A DNA stretch of 64,000 nt from Anaerolineales bacterium (GCA_016789305.1 JAEURJ010000016.1:186001-250000), one strand, 5' to 3'; counted from the stretch's first letter, positions 24,063 to 31,668 are shown. Numbers and translations: made by a program. The notes: generated from the sequence alone by a model not told the origin.

Positions 24063-24440
24063 ATGCGTGAAAGGCGAAAAGAACAGAGAAAGACCCTGAT
24101 GGCCTACACACAAGTCTTTGACTTGTATGGGGGGTATTTATTAGGATACCTTGGTGATCTCACCCAGATGGGGGCAATGGTGATCGGGGAGAAAGCCATC
24201 GATGAAAACGTGGAACTCACTCTTGCAATTGAGCTGCCCGACCTGCCCAAGATCGCCGCCACAAGGATCACAATACCTGCACGAGCAGCCTGGTGTCAGG
24301 AAGACCTCAGCCCGGAATATTTCAACGTGGGGTTCGAATTCAAAAAAGTGGACGACGACCAGAAGCGTGTCATTCAGGCGATCATCGACCAGTACGAATT
24401 CCGGCGGGATACGCCAAAATACAACTCCAAACCCAGTTAA
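24063..24440 (+). CDS. PilZ domain protein
   Basis: This single-domain protein of 125 residues begins with a RRKEQRK motif. Downstream are DLTQMGAMVIGEK and FNVGFEFKKVDDDQKRVI. The RxxxR plus D/N-x-S/T-x-x-G pattern is that of PilZ, which binds cyclic di-GMP. Ser is replaced by Thr here, a known variation. As a stand-alone PilZ it may act as an adaptor. AGGAG lies upstream of the ATG, and a terminator follows. Confidence 0.8.
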   Translation: MRERRKEQRKTLMAYTQVFDLYGGYLLGYLGDLTQMGAMVIGEKAIDENVELTLAIELPDLPKIAATRITIPARAAWCQEDLSPEYFNVGFEFKKVDDDQKRVIQAIIDQYEFRRDTPKYNSKPS

Positions 24441-24442
24441 GC

Positions 24443-24476
24443 AAAAGATGACAGCCGCAAGATGCTGTCATCTTTT
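24443..24476 (+). terminator. Terminator of the PilZ gene
   Basis: A perfect 13-bp stem (AAAAGATGACAGC / GCTGTCATCTTTT) lies just past the PilZ stop. Confidence 0.8.
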
Positions 24477-24492
24477 ATGTTAAACTTTGCAA

Positions 24493-25497
24493 ATGGCCAA
24501 AGCACAGACGTTGTATTTCATTTCCCCAAAACAGATTGAAATCAAAGAGACAAATCTGCCCGCGCTGAAAGAAGATGAAGTGCTCGTTGAGAGTATTTGT
24601 TCAGCCATCAGTGCCGGCACAGAGATGCTGGTCTTTCGCGGGGAATTTTCTCAACTAGCCGATTCTCACGATGCCGTAAGCAGCGATTTGAAGTACCCGC
24701 TGGCTTATGGATATGCCTGCGTGGGTCGCGTGGTGGAAGCCGGCAGAACCGTTGATAAAAACTGGAAAGGTAAGCTGGTCTTTGGATTTCAACCGCACAC
24801 TTCTCACTTTATCGCAAAAACGGAATCGCTGATCCCGATTCCCGCTTCACTCTCCCCGGAAACTGCCTGCTTTCTACCAAACATGGAAACCGCTGTGAAT
24901 CTGGTCCAGGATGGCGCGCCGATCCTGGGTGAACGTGTTCTCGTGTTGGGCCAGGGGATTATCGGGCTGTTGACGGCTTCCTTACTAAGTGAATTTCCAT
25001 TGGAAAGTTTAACCACGGTCGATCAGTTTGAATCGAGAAGAAACGCGTTGAGAGTCAAAGGTCAGAGGTCAAACGTCGAAAGTCTTTCACCAGCAGACCT
25101 TCGGCTTTCGACCTTCAATGAAAAAAAAGCCGACCTGACCTTTGAATTGAGCGGCTCCCCTGCTGCTTTAAACGACGCCATCGATCTTACCACTTTTAGC
25201 GGGCGGATCGTCATCGGCTCATGGTACGGGCAAAAACGCGCGCCCATCGAGCTCGGCGGTTCCTTTCATCGTTCACGGATTAAATTGATCTCATCGCAAG
25301 TCAGCACAATTTCACCGGAGCTATCCGGTCGCTGGGACAAGTCCCGCCGCTTTGAAGTCACATGGAAAGCACTGGAACGTATCCAGCCCGAAAAATGGAT
25401 CACCCATCGTTTTTCTTTGAATGAGGCAGGCCAAGCCTATCAACTGCTGGATGAAAATCCGCAGGAAACGATTCAAATTATTTTTAAACACGAGTAG
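24493..25497 (+). CDS. Zinc-binding-type alcohol dehydrogenase (MDR family)
   Basis: This 334-residue medium-chain dehydrogenase has an N-terminal GroES-like domain (VESICSAISAGTEMLVFRG) and a Rossmann fold (RVLVLGQGIIGLLTASLLSE). The catalytic-zinc Cys position seen in classical ADH is not obvious, so it may be a zinc-free member. Residues 188-208 are encoded by a heptamer repeat inserted in frame. An MDR gene beside a pterin synthase homologue and a glycosyltransferase is a recurring arrangement. The ATG at 24493 is chosen over a TTG two codons earlier; a TAAACT box at -12 to -7 and no Shine-Dalgarno suggest a leaderless mRNA. Confidence 0.78.
   Translation: MAKAQTLYFISPKQIEIKETNLPALKEDEVLVESICSAISAGTEMLVFRGEFSQLADSHDAVSSDLKYPLAYGYACVGRVVEAGRTVDKNWKGKLVFGFQPHTSHFIAKTESLIPIPASLSPETACFLPNMETAVNLVQDGAPILGERVLVLGQGIIGLLTASLLSEFPLESLTTVDQFESRRNALRVKGQRSNVESLSPADLRLSTFNEKKADLTFELSGSPAALNDAIDLTTFSGRIVIGSWYGQKRAPIELGGSFHRSRIKLISSQVSTISPELSGRWDKSRRFEVTWKALERIQPEKWITHRFSLNEAGQAYQLLDENPQETIQIIFKHE
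25054..25116. repeat. Period-7 hairpin repeat inside the alcohol dehydrogenase gene
   Basis: Five 7-bp units (GTCAAAG, GTCAGAG, GTCAAAC, GTCGAAA, GTCTTTC) are followed by a seven-base spacer and three units in the complementary sense (GACCTTC, GGCTTTC, GACCTTC). The 63 bases equal 21 codons. A similar array lies between genes at 42022-42056. Confidence 0.85.
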
Positions 25498-25502
25498 ATA
25501 TT

Positions 25503-25868
25503 ATGGCCCCAGCACATGTTTCAATGATTCATGAAGATTATGTTCACCTTAAGGGAAACACATTAAACATAGAAAGTATTATCTCAAAATCTCAATATCG
25601 AGGGAGATCTCTAAAAGACAGGAGTGGATTAAAGCTTCGTTTTATTCCTTCTGAAGAAATATTTGAAAAAAACGACCTACTTGAATTACTAAAATGGCTG
25701 AATAGTTACGGAGTCTTGTTCAGTACAGATCGAGGTTGGGGACCTTCAGAACTTATGCAGGAATTTCAAAATCGTGGCCTACTTAAAGAGACTTTTGATG
25801 AAATCGCATGGAAAGGTCCGAGTGATTGGGTTATCAATAAAATAAATCCAATGACAAAACCAAGATAA
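25503..25868 (+). CDS. Hypothetical protein, A+T-rich
   Basis: I do not recognise this 121-residue protein. It has no signal or membrane segment. A possible helical domain spans about 50-95 (PSEEIFEKNDLLELLKWLNS, LMQEFQNRGLLKETFDEIA), with a C-terminal KGPSDWVINKINP. The gene is visibly richer in A+T than its neighbours, which suggests recent acquisition. It starts 5 bases after the dehydrogenase stop, and its TAA overlaps the ATG of the next gene (TAATG), so it is coupled to both neighbours. Confidence 0.6.
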   Translation: MAPAHVSMIHEDYVHLKGNTLNIESIISKSQYRGRSLKDRSGLKLRFIPSEEIFEKNDLLELLKWLNSYGVLFSTDRGWGPSELMQEFQNRGLLKETFDEIAWKGPSDWVINKINPMTKPR

Positions 25869-26545
25869 TGAAGTTTCACTCCGCTACCCTTGAAACATGT
25901 CAAACTGCTACAGGCATCGTTCTTGTTATTGACGTGCTGCGTGCCTTTTCCAATGCAGCATATGCATTTTCACGAGGTGCAAAGGAAATTATTCTGGTAA
26001 GCACTGTGGAAGAGGCATTGACTCTAAAATCGCAAATCCCTAAATCAAAAGCGATGGGTGAAGTCAACGGAATTCCGCCAGAGGGTTTTGACTTTGGCAA
26101 CTCCCCAACCCAAATAATGGACTTGGACTTAAATGGCCTAACCCTCATCCAAAGAACCGGCGCAGGGACACAGGGTGCTGTGCGAAGTAAAAACGCAGAA
26201 ATCATGCTGGCTGCAAGTTTTGTGGTTGCTGCCGCAACCGTGAAATACGTTTCTCGATTAAATCCAGACGAAGTCACATTGGTTATTACTGGCGGCGAGA
26301 ACAACGATGAAGACATCGCCTGCGCCGAATATCTGGAAACTTTATTCAAAGGCCAAAATGGAAACCCGAATCCTTTCATAAAACGTGTGTATGATTCAAG
26401 AGACGCAATTCAACATCTCGACCCGAAGCAGCCGGAGTTTCCCGAATCGGATTTGGATTATTGCACCCGCATTGACGAATTCGATTTCGCCATGCCAATT
26501 TCAAGAGAAAACAACCAGCTCATTATGCGGGCTGTAAACAACTAA
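25868..26545 (+). CDS. comB: 2-phosphosulfolactate phosphatase (ComB) family protein
   Basis: The 225-residue protein contains the ComB-family elements VLVIDVLRAFSNAAYAFSRG, GEVNGIPPEGFDFGNSP and LIQRTGAGTQGAVRS. ComB removes phosphate from 2-phosphosulfolactate in methanogen coenzyme M synthesis, but homologues are widespread in bacteria that do not make coenzyme M. No other ComA/C/D/E-like gene is in the window, so the substrate may differ. The ATG overlaps the stop of the preceding gene. Confidence 0.85.
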   Translation: MKFHSATLETCQTATGIVLVIDVLRAFSNAAYAFSRGAKEIILVSTVEEALTLKSQIPKSKAMGEVNGIPPEGFDFGNSPTQIMDLDLNGLTLIQRTGAGTQGAVRSKNAEIMLAASFVVAAATVKYVSRLNPDEVTLVITGGENNDEDIACAEYLETLFKGQNGNPNPFIKRVYDSRDAIQHLDPKQPEFPESDLDYCTRIDEFDFAMPISRENNQLIMRAVNN

Positions 26546-26558
26546 TCAGGAGCATTTC

Positions 26559-26945
26559 ATGTACACGCTTGGAGTACGCAGGGAATTTATTGCACGGCAT
26601 TTCTTGATCGGCGGAGATTGGGGACCGGAAAACTTCCCGAATTCCCATCATTACATTCTAGAACTACAGTTGGCGGGGAACGAACTCGATCAACACGGTT
26701 ATCTCGTAGACATCGTGGATGTTGAAAAGCATCTTGACGATGTAGTTGGTTATTACAAGGAACAGATGCTGAATGAGAAATCTGAATTCGCAGGCTTAAA
26801 TCCATCCATAGAACATTTTTCACGAATCCTCGCTACAACATTGAATGAACGTATCAAAGCCAAAAACATTTCCTCACTAAAAGTTGTGTTGTGGGAGCAC
26901 GAAAATGCCTGGGCGGCGTTTTCAATTGACAGGTTGGAAGGTTAG
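26559..26945 (+). CDS. 6-pyruvoyl-tetrahydropterin synthase / QueD-family protein with altered zinc site
   Basis: This 128-residue T-fold protein matches the PTPS/QueD family: RREFIARHFLIGG near the N-terminus, GYLVDIVDVEKHL, and LWEHENAWAAF at the end. The usual zinc ligands are a first His (His 14) and an HxH pair. Here the HGHNY motif reads NSHHY, so the first His of the pair is Asn 28. The catalytic Cys that usually precedes it is also absent. It may have a different substrate or metal. AGGAG precedes the ATG. The stop codon and last residues lie in an octamer repeat. Confidence 0.75.
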   Translation: MYTLGVRREFIARHFLIGGDWGPENFPNSHHYILELQLAGNELDQHGYLVDIVDVEKHLDDVVGYYKEQMLNEKSEFAGLNPSIEHFSRILATTLNERIKAKNISSLKVVLWEHENAWAAFSIDRLEG

Positions 26946-27004
26946 AAAGTTGAAAGGTTTTAACTTATAAGCTTTCAAACCTTTCAACTTTTAAACCTCT
27001 TAAA
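26933..27004. repeat. Period-8 repeat array with hairpin symmetry
   Basis: Nine consecutive 8-bp units of the type GGTTGGAA, AGTTGAAA, CTTTCAAA, CCTTTCAA. The left half (26941-26965) and right half (26974-26998) are complementary over 25 bases with three mismatches. It supplies the last codons and stop of the upstream gene and ends 3 bases before the next start. Confidence 0.85.
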
Positions 27005-27006
27005 TA

Positions 27007-28059
27007 ATGAAAATCGGCCTCCTCATCTACGGCTCTATCGACACCCTCAGCGGCGGATATATGTACGACCGCATGTTGGTGGAATATCTGCGCGCACAAG
27101 GCGATGCCGTTGAGATCATCTCGCTGCCTTGGCGAAATTATGGCGCACACCTGAGGGACAACTTCACTTTCAAGTTACCTGCAAATTTGGATATTCTGAT
27201 TCAGGATGAATTGAATCACCCATCGCTGATCGGAGCAAATCAGGGGAAACATCCCTACCCCATCATTTCCCTCGTCCACCATTTGCGATGTTCAGAACTC
27301 CGTCCCAAATGGCAAAATGATATATACCGTATTGTGGAAAAGAAATATTTACGTAGTGTGGATGGGTTCATCTTTAATTCGCAAACAACAAAAGGTGTGG
27401 TCAACACTTTGGTTGGAAACTCCAAACCTAATGTGGTTGCCTACCCGCCTACCGACAGGTTCGGTGATGCAATTTCAGAAGACGGGATTGAGGAAAGAAG
27501 CAAGAAGAAAGAACTGCGCATTTTATTCTTGGGCAATGTCATGGGACGCAAAGGGCTTCATACATTACTCCAGGCACTCCTCATCCCTCACAATTCATCC
27601 TTCATCCTTGATGTGATTGGCTCATTAACCTCTGAACCCGAATACGCCAAACAAATGCAGGAATTCATCATCAAAAACGATCTTTCCTCTTTCGTCTTTC
27701 TTCATGGCTCTCTCAACAATACCCCACTTATTGAAAAACTAAAACAAGCGCACGTACTTGTTGTCCCATCTTCTTATGAAGGCTTCGGTATCGTTTATCT
27801 CGAAGGCATGGGGTTTGGTCTGCCCGCCATCGGGACAACTGCCGGGGCAGCAGGCGAAGTCATCCGCGATGGCGTGGATGGATTTCTGATTCAGCCAGGT
27901 GATGCTTCTTCGTTGGCAAGCAAACTCCAGCTTATGAATGAGAGGCGCGATCTCCTCCTCCAAATGAGTCTCGCGGCGCGGACCCGTTATCTTGCCCAGC
28001 CAAGATGGGAGCAGACGGCAAATCAAATTCGTGAATTTCTGCGTTCATTTTTGGGATGA
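27007..28059 (+). CDS. Glycosyltransferase family 4
   Basis: The 350-residue protein has the GT-B fold signature of GT4 enzymes: an N-terminal MKIGLLIYGSIDTLSGGYMY, a Rossmann half with LRILFLGNVMGRKGLHTLLQ, and the donor-binding motif SSYEGFGIVYLEGMGFGLPA. It retains the E-x7-E pattern typical of retaining GT4 enzymes. A GT4 next to a pterin synthase homologue and an MDR dehydrogenase suggests a glycosylated small molecule, perhaps a pterin glycoside, but this is inference. No Shine-Dalgarno is seen; the start follows a repeat array. Confidence 0.85.
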   Translation: MKIGLLIYGSIDTLSGGYMYDRMLVEYLRAQGDAVEIISLPWRNYGAHLRDNFTFKLPANLDILIQDELNHPSLIGANQGKHPYPIISLVHHLRCSELRPKWQNDIYRIVEKKYLRSVDGFIFNSQTTKGVVNTLVGNSKPNVVAYPPTDRFGDAISEDGIEERSKKKELRILFLGNVMGRKGLHTLLQALLIPHNSSFILDVIGSLTSEPEYAKQMQEFIIKNDLSSFVFLHGSLNNTPLIEKLKQAHVLVVPSSYEGFGIVYLEGMGFGLPAIGTTAGAAGEVIRDGVDGFLIQPGDASSLASKLQLMNERRDLLLQMSLAARTRYLAQPRWEQTANQIREFLRSFLG

Positions 28060-28698
28060 ATGACTGAAACTTTGGGGAATGCTTTTCGTATAATGAATAC
28101 GGAAAAAATGATTTACACATATCAAATCAACGGAATGGCTTTACAAACAGGCGACATCATCTGCACGATGAATGGTAAACCCGATATTTTGCCCGGGGAG
28201 TTTTGGCGTTTGGTGGGACGACTCGTGCCGGGCGATGTGGATCATGTCGCGATCTATCTTGGCCCCGATGGACGCTGCATCGAAGCCGGCGCGCGCGGCG
28301 TGGTGACCTTCAACGTGCCAAACGGGCATTGGGATACTGAAAAAATGGCGCGTCAACGCGGCCATTTATTCGACACATTTTATGGCATTGCATCTCCGCT
28401 GGATACGCTGGCAATTTCTGAAGACGAAGAAATACACATGCGCACGGCGGTTGCAAGTTATGCACTCGCACAAGTTGGTAAACCGTATAATCTTAATTTT
28501 TTGAATCCCGAAACTGAAGATTCTTTTTATTGCAGTCAGCTTGCATATAAGGCTTATCAAAGCATTGGCATCGATCTGAACACCGGCCTTGCGATGGAGC
28601 AGTTGCCAGGCACAAATCAAATTGTGTATCCGCAGGAAATTTGGGACGGCTTCTCGCACAAACAAATTCACGCAGAGCTAATTCCCACATCAGCATGA
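28060..28698 (+). CDS. YiiX-like permuted papain-fold (NlpC/P60 superfamily) protein
   Basis: The 212-residue protein has the permuted NlpC/P60 arrangement: an early GDIICTMNG, the catalytic His 62 in PGDVDHVAIYLG, and Cys 158 in DSFYCSQLAYKAY. YiiX-type enzymes act on amide or thioester bonds; the substrate of this one is unknown. There is no signal peptide, so it is likely cytosolic. The ATG directly follows the glycosyltransferase TGA. Later in-frame ATG codons at 28093, 28108 and 28135 are possible starts, and the conserved part begins near 28135. Confidence 0.72.
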   Translation: MTETLGNAFRIMNTEKMIYTYQINGMALQTGDIICTMNGKPDILPGEFWRLVGRLVPGDVDHVAIYLGPDGRCIEAGARGVVTFNVPNGHWDTEKMARQRGHLFDTFYGIASPLDTLAISEDEEIHMRTAVASYALAQVGKPYNLNFLNPETEDSFYCSQLAYKAYQSIGIDLNTGLAMEQLPGTNQIVYPQEIWDGFSHKQIHAELIPTSA

Positions 28699-28726
28699 TC
28701 TCCTCTTTATGAGGAGATTTTTTATT
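28698..28726 (+). terminator. Terminator of the YiiX-like gene
   Basis: ATCTCCTC and GAGGAGAT form an 8-bp stem followed by TTTTTTATT, directly over the stop codon. Confidence 0.7.
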
Positions 28727-28730
28727 ATGA

Positions 28731-28736
28731 TATAGT
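28731..28736 (+). promoter_or_regulatory. -10 box for a near-leaderless transporter mRNA
   Basis: TATAGT ends 7 bases before the ATG at 28744, so the expected start is one base before the codon. Confidence 0.45.
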
Positions 28737-28743
28737 ACCCGTT

Positions 28744-29619
28744 ATGAATAAAATCATCGGCATCATTCTCATCGCCATCTCGGCCGCTTCTTTCGGGACA
28801 CTCGCCATTTTTGGCCGCTATGCCTACGATGACGGCATGGACACCTTTACCGTTTTATTTTTACGTTTTGGAATCTCCGCCGCATTCATGACCGTCATCC
28901 TGCTCCTGCGCAAGGAATCTTTTCCACGCGGACGCATTCTCGTGCAACTCGTCGGCATGGGCGCGCTGGGATATGTCGGTCAATCGTTCATGTATCTCAC
29001 AGCCATCAATTACGCCTCCGCTGGTTTAGTGGCATTACTTCTTTATTTATATCCATTCTTCGTGACAGTTCTCTCGACAATCTTTCTCCACGAAAAAGTG
29101 ACGCGCATCAAGATCATTGCACTCGTTTTAGCATTGACCGGTACCGCCCTCACCGTTGGCCCCGTCAGCGGAATGTTGATCGGTGCACTGATGGCAATTG
29201 CTGCCGCATTGATCTATTCGATCTATATCATCGTCGGAACGGATGTGATGAAACATGTCTCACCGGTGCAATCATCGACCGTTATTTTTGCCTCAGCAGG
29301 CGCAGTCTTCGGGATGTTGGCTTTCGCCGATGGAATGCACTTCCCTGTCAGCAATGCGGGTTGGCTCGCCATGTTGGGAATCATCTTCATTTCCACCATC
29401 ATCCCCGTTGTCACATTTTTAGCCGGGTTGGAAAAGATCGGTCCCATCAACGCGGCGATGCTTTCGACACTCGAGCCGGTCGTCACAGTTTTACTCGCGA
29501 TGTGGCTGTTCGGGGATAAGTTACAGCCCATCGTCATGTTTGGAGGCGGGTTGATCCTCGCAGCTGTGATTCTTTTGACCCGGTCGGAATTGCAGTTAAA
29601 AGAAATATCGGGGATATAA
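28744..29619 (+). CDS. EamA-type DMT superfamily transporter
   Basis: This 291-residue protein has ten predicted membrane helices and the internal duplication of two EamA repeats. The first begins IIGIILIAISAASFGTLAIF, the second around ALMAIAAALIYSIYIIVGTD. Features such as LEPVVTVLLAMWLFGDKLQP near the end of the second repeat are typical. DMT transporters export metabolites or drugs; the substrate cannot be predicted. Promoter context suggests its own transcription start. Confidence 0.88.
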   Translation: MNKIIGIILIAISAASFGTLAIFGRYAYDDGMDTFTVLFLRFGISAAFMTVILLLRKESFPRGRILVQLVGMGALGYVGQSFMYLTAINYASAGLVALLLYLYPFFVTVLSTIFLHEKVTRIKIIALVLALTGTALTVGPVSGMLIGALMAIAAALIYSIYIIVGTDVMKHVSPVQSSTVIFASAGAVFGMLAFADGMHFPVSNAGWLAMLGIIFISTIIPVVTFLAGLEKIGPINAAMLSTLEPVVTVLLAMWLFGDKLQPIVMFGGGLILAAVILLTRSELQLKEISGI

Positions 29620-29628
29620 TCAACTTCA

Positions 29629-29775
29629 TACTGTTTTGTACCACTGCTTGCGAATCCTGCGTCGCACCCTACGGGCGGATTCTTGAAGTGATGAGAATGA
29701 TCATTCCTCTCATCGAACAAGGTGCGACGCCATCTCACAACTCCCCTTAGCGTACTTCGTGCTCTTCGTGGTTTA
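29629..29775. repeat. Intergenic palindromic element with common 'CTTCGTGGTT' sequence
   Basis: GCGTCGCACC (29659-29668) and GGTGCGACGC (29721-29730) form an outer 10-bp stem around a second palindrome (GATGAG 29690-29695, CTCATC 29709-29714). A TTAGCGTACTTCGTG...CTTCGTGGTTT stretch at about 29747-29771 follows, a style often seen in intergenic elements. Confidence 0.6.
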
Positions 29776-29790
29776 AGAAATAAGGAAGAT

Positions 29791-31044
29791 ATGGACTTTA
29801 CCCAATTTAATCTCGACCCCCGCCTGATGGTGGGAATCAAAAAATCAGGCTATGACGTTGCTACCCCGATTCAGGAAGCGGCCATCCCCGCCGCCGTGCG
29901 CGGACGTGACATCATCGGCACCGCGCAAACTGGCACCGGCAAGACCGCCGCATTCGTCATCCCCATTTTGAATAAACTTCTCAACGGCCAGCGCGGTGTT
30001 GCACGCGCACTGATCGTCACCCCAACGCGCGAACTTGCAGAACAAATCCATGATGTTGTAAAGGTTCTTTCAGCTGGGACAAAGATCCGCAGCGCAACCA
30101 TTTACGGCGGAGTCGGAGCGAACCCACAGATCCAGGCATTGCGCAACGGCGCGGAAATCCTCGTGGCCTGCCCCGGCCGCCTGCTGGATCTCATCGAACA
30201 AGGCCACGCGAAAATGAATCATATCGAATTGCTGGTGCTCGATGAAGCAGATCGCATGTTCGACATGGGTTTTCTTCCCGATGTGAAACGCATCATCAAA
30301 GCCGTGCCCTTGCAAAGACAAACGATGTTGTTCTCGGCCACCTTCCCATCTGAAATTGAAGTGCTCGCTGGCATGGCGCTTAAGCAACCGCAAAAGATCG
30401 CGATGGGCATCATCAAACCTGCACATACTGTGACGCACGCGTTGTATCCTGTGCCGCCGCATTTAAAATCTGCGTTGCTACTTGAACTACTCAAACGCAC
30501 CGATACCGATTCTGTTCTGATCTTCACCCGCACAAAATATCGCGCACAAAAAGTATCACAGCAAATTATGCGCGCAGGATTCAAAGTGACAAGTCTGCAT
30601 GGTGACCGTTCGCAAGGTCAACGACAAGCCGCGCTTAAAGGCTTCAAGGATGGTACACATCCGATCATGGTGGCCACTGACATCGCCGCGCGCGGGTTGG
30701 ATGTGGAAAGTATTTCGCACGTGATCAACTACGATATGCCTGATACTGCCGATGCATACATTCATCGCATTGGCCGCACAGGCCGTGCGCAACGCACCGG
30801 CGATGCATTCACACTCGTCACGCATGAAGATAACGACATGATCCGTACACTTGAACGCATCATGGGAAGTCCGCTCAAACGCGAAACCGTTGAAGGATTC
30901 GACTACACCGCTCCCGCCCCGCCGAAAACTGATCATGGCGGCCACGGCAGAGGCGCCCCCCGGAATGACTCCCGCCGCCCACCGAAGCCAGCCTACACCC
31001 CAAAGAGTTATGGCAGAAATCGATTGGCGCCGAGAAAGAAGTAA
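29791..31044 (+). CDS. DEAD-box RNA helicase
   Basis: The 417-residue protein has the Q motif (GYDVATPIQEAAIP), Walker A (TAQTGTGKTA), PTRELA, the DEAD box (LVLDEADRMFDMGF), SAT (LFSATFPSE), and helicase motifs V and VI (ATDIAARGLDVESI, HRIGRTGRAQR). The C-terminal tail is basic and Gly/Arg-rich, resembling RhlE-type helicases. It unwinds RNA, probably in ribosome assembly or mRNA turnover. The frame extends to 29722, but AAGGAAG upstream of the ATG at 29791 and the family's usual N-terminus favour the later start. Confidence 0.93.
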   Translation: MDFTQFNLDPRLMVGIKKSGYDVATPIQEAAIPAAVRGRDIIGTAQTGTGKTAAFVIPILNKLLNGQRGVARALIVTPTRELAEQIHDVVKVLSAGTKIRSATIYGGVGANPQIQALRNGAEILVACPGRLLDLIEQGHAKMNHIELLVLDEADRMFDMGFLPDVKRIIKAVPLQRQTMLFSATFPSEIEVLAGMALKQPQKIAMGIIKPAHTVTHALYPVPPHLKSALLLELLKRTDTDSVLIFTRTKYRAQKVSQQIMRAGFKVTSLHGDRSQGQRQAALKGFKDGTHPIMVATDIAARGLDVESISHVINYDMPDTADAYIHRIGRTGRAQRTGDAFTLVTHEDNDMIRTLERIMGSPLKRETVEGFDYTAPAPPKTDHGGHGRGAPRNDSRRPPKPAYTPKSYGRNRLAPRKK

Positions 31045-31049
31045 ATTTA

Positions 31050-31076
31050 AACCCGTCTCAAATGAGACGGGTTTTT
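31050..31076 (+). terminator. Terminator of the DEAD-box helicase gene
   Basis: An 11-bp perfect stem (AACCCGTCTCA / TGAGACGGGTT) is followed by TTTCGTT. Confidence 0.8.
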
Positions 31077-31079
31077 CGT

Positions 31080-31085
31080 TATAAT
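31080..31085 (+). promoter_or_regulatory. -10 box for a near-leaderless EVE-type gene
   Basis: TATAAT ends 8 bases before the ATG at 31094. The predicted leader is about two bases. Confidence 0.45.
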
Positions 31086-31093
31086 TTTTCCTT

Positions 31094-31564
31094 ATGAATA
31101 CCTATTTGCTTGCATACAATCCAAAGCGCTGGCGCTGGAGTGACCTTCCTGAAATGTCTGCCGCAGTGAAATCCGGCGAGACAGTTTTGGATCGCTGGGG
31201 AACCGGCACCTCCCGGAGATTGAAGAAAGGGGATCGATTCTTCTTAATCCAATTGGGAGGGGGACTGAAAGGGATATTTGCGTCAGGCTATACTGAGACT
31301 GATTCCTATCAGGACTTGCATTGGGAAGAGGAAAGATCCCTTCTTGGAGAAATGGCAAATTATGTGCAGATCCGCTACGATGTTTTATTAGATCCCGCGA
31401 CGGATTCGATCCTGCCGCAGGAAATCCTTCGCCATCCGCCGCTCTCCAAAATGCATTGGAGTATCCGCATGTCGGGTGTTCAAATTCCCAACGAAGTGGC
31501 AGATGAACTTGAACTGCTTTGGAAAGCAACTGCCAAACAACCGAATGGACGCAAAAGAAAATAA
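31094..31564 (+). CDS. EVE/PUA-like domain protein
   Basis: This 156-residue protein has the pattern YLLAYNPKRWRWSDL, ETVLDRWGTGTSRRLKKGDR, FFLIQLGGGLKGIFASG. It resembles the EVE-like (PUA-superfamily) fold found alone or fused to McrB-type and HNH nucleases. EVE and related domains bind modified bases or nucleotides. The C-terminal part (HPPLSKMHWSIRMSGVQIP) is the usual closing segment, and no nuclease is attached. No restriction genes are adjacent. Function beyond base recognition is a guess. Confidence 0.68.
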   Translation: MNTYLLAYNPKRWRWSDLPEMSAAVKSGETVLDRWGTGTSRRLKKGDRFFLIQLGGGLKGIFASGYTETDSYQDLHWEEERSLLGEMANYVQIRYDVLLDPATDSILPQEILRHPPLSKMHWSIRMSGVQIPNEVADELELLWKATAKQPNGRKRK

Positions 31565-31623
31565 CCAGCATCATTATGATATATTTTCATATTGAACCTC
31601 ATGAAAAGTCTAATTCGCGGATT

Positions 31624-31668
31624 CCGAAAGTTCTACTTTCGGATTTCGGCCTGAAGTAGAACTTCAGG
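31624..31668. repeat. Pair of mutually exclusive hairpins upstream of the metallopeptidase lipoprotein
   Basis: CCGAAAG/CTTTCGG (31624-31630, 31636-31642) and CCTGAAGT/ACTTCAGG (31650-31657, 31661-31668) form two hairpins. AAGTTCTACTT (31628-31638) is perfectly complementary to AAGTAGAACTT (31654-31664), giving a competing third pairing. Confidence 0.7.

Noticed and set aside
23359..24099. Plus-strand 246-codon open frame
   Set aside because: It is antisense to the PIG-L gene, whose PHLDD motif is conserved.
25868..26545. Coenzyme M biosynthesis
   Set aside because: Only a ComB homologue is present; none of the other pathway genes is in the window.
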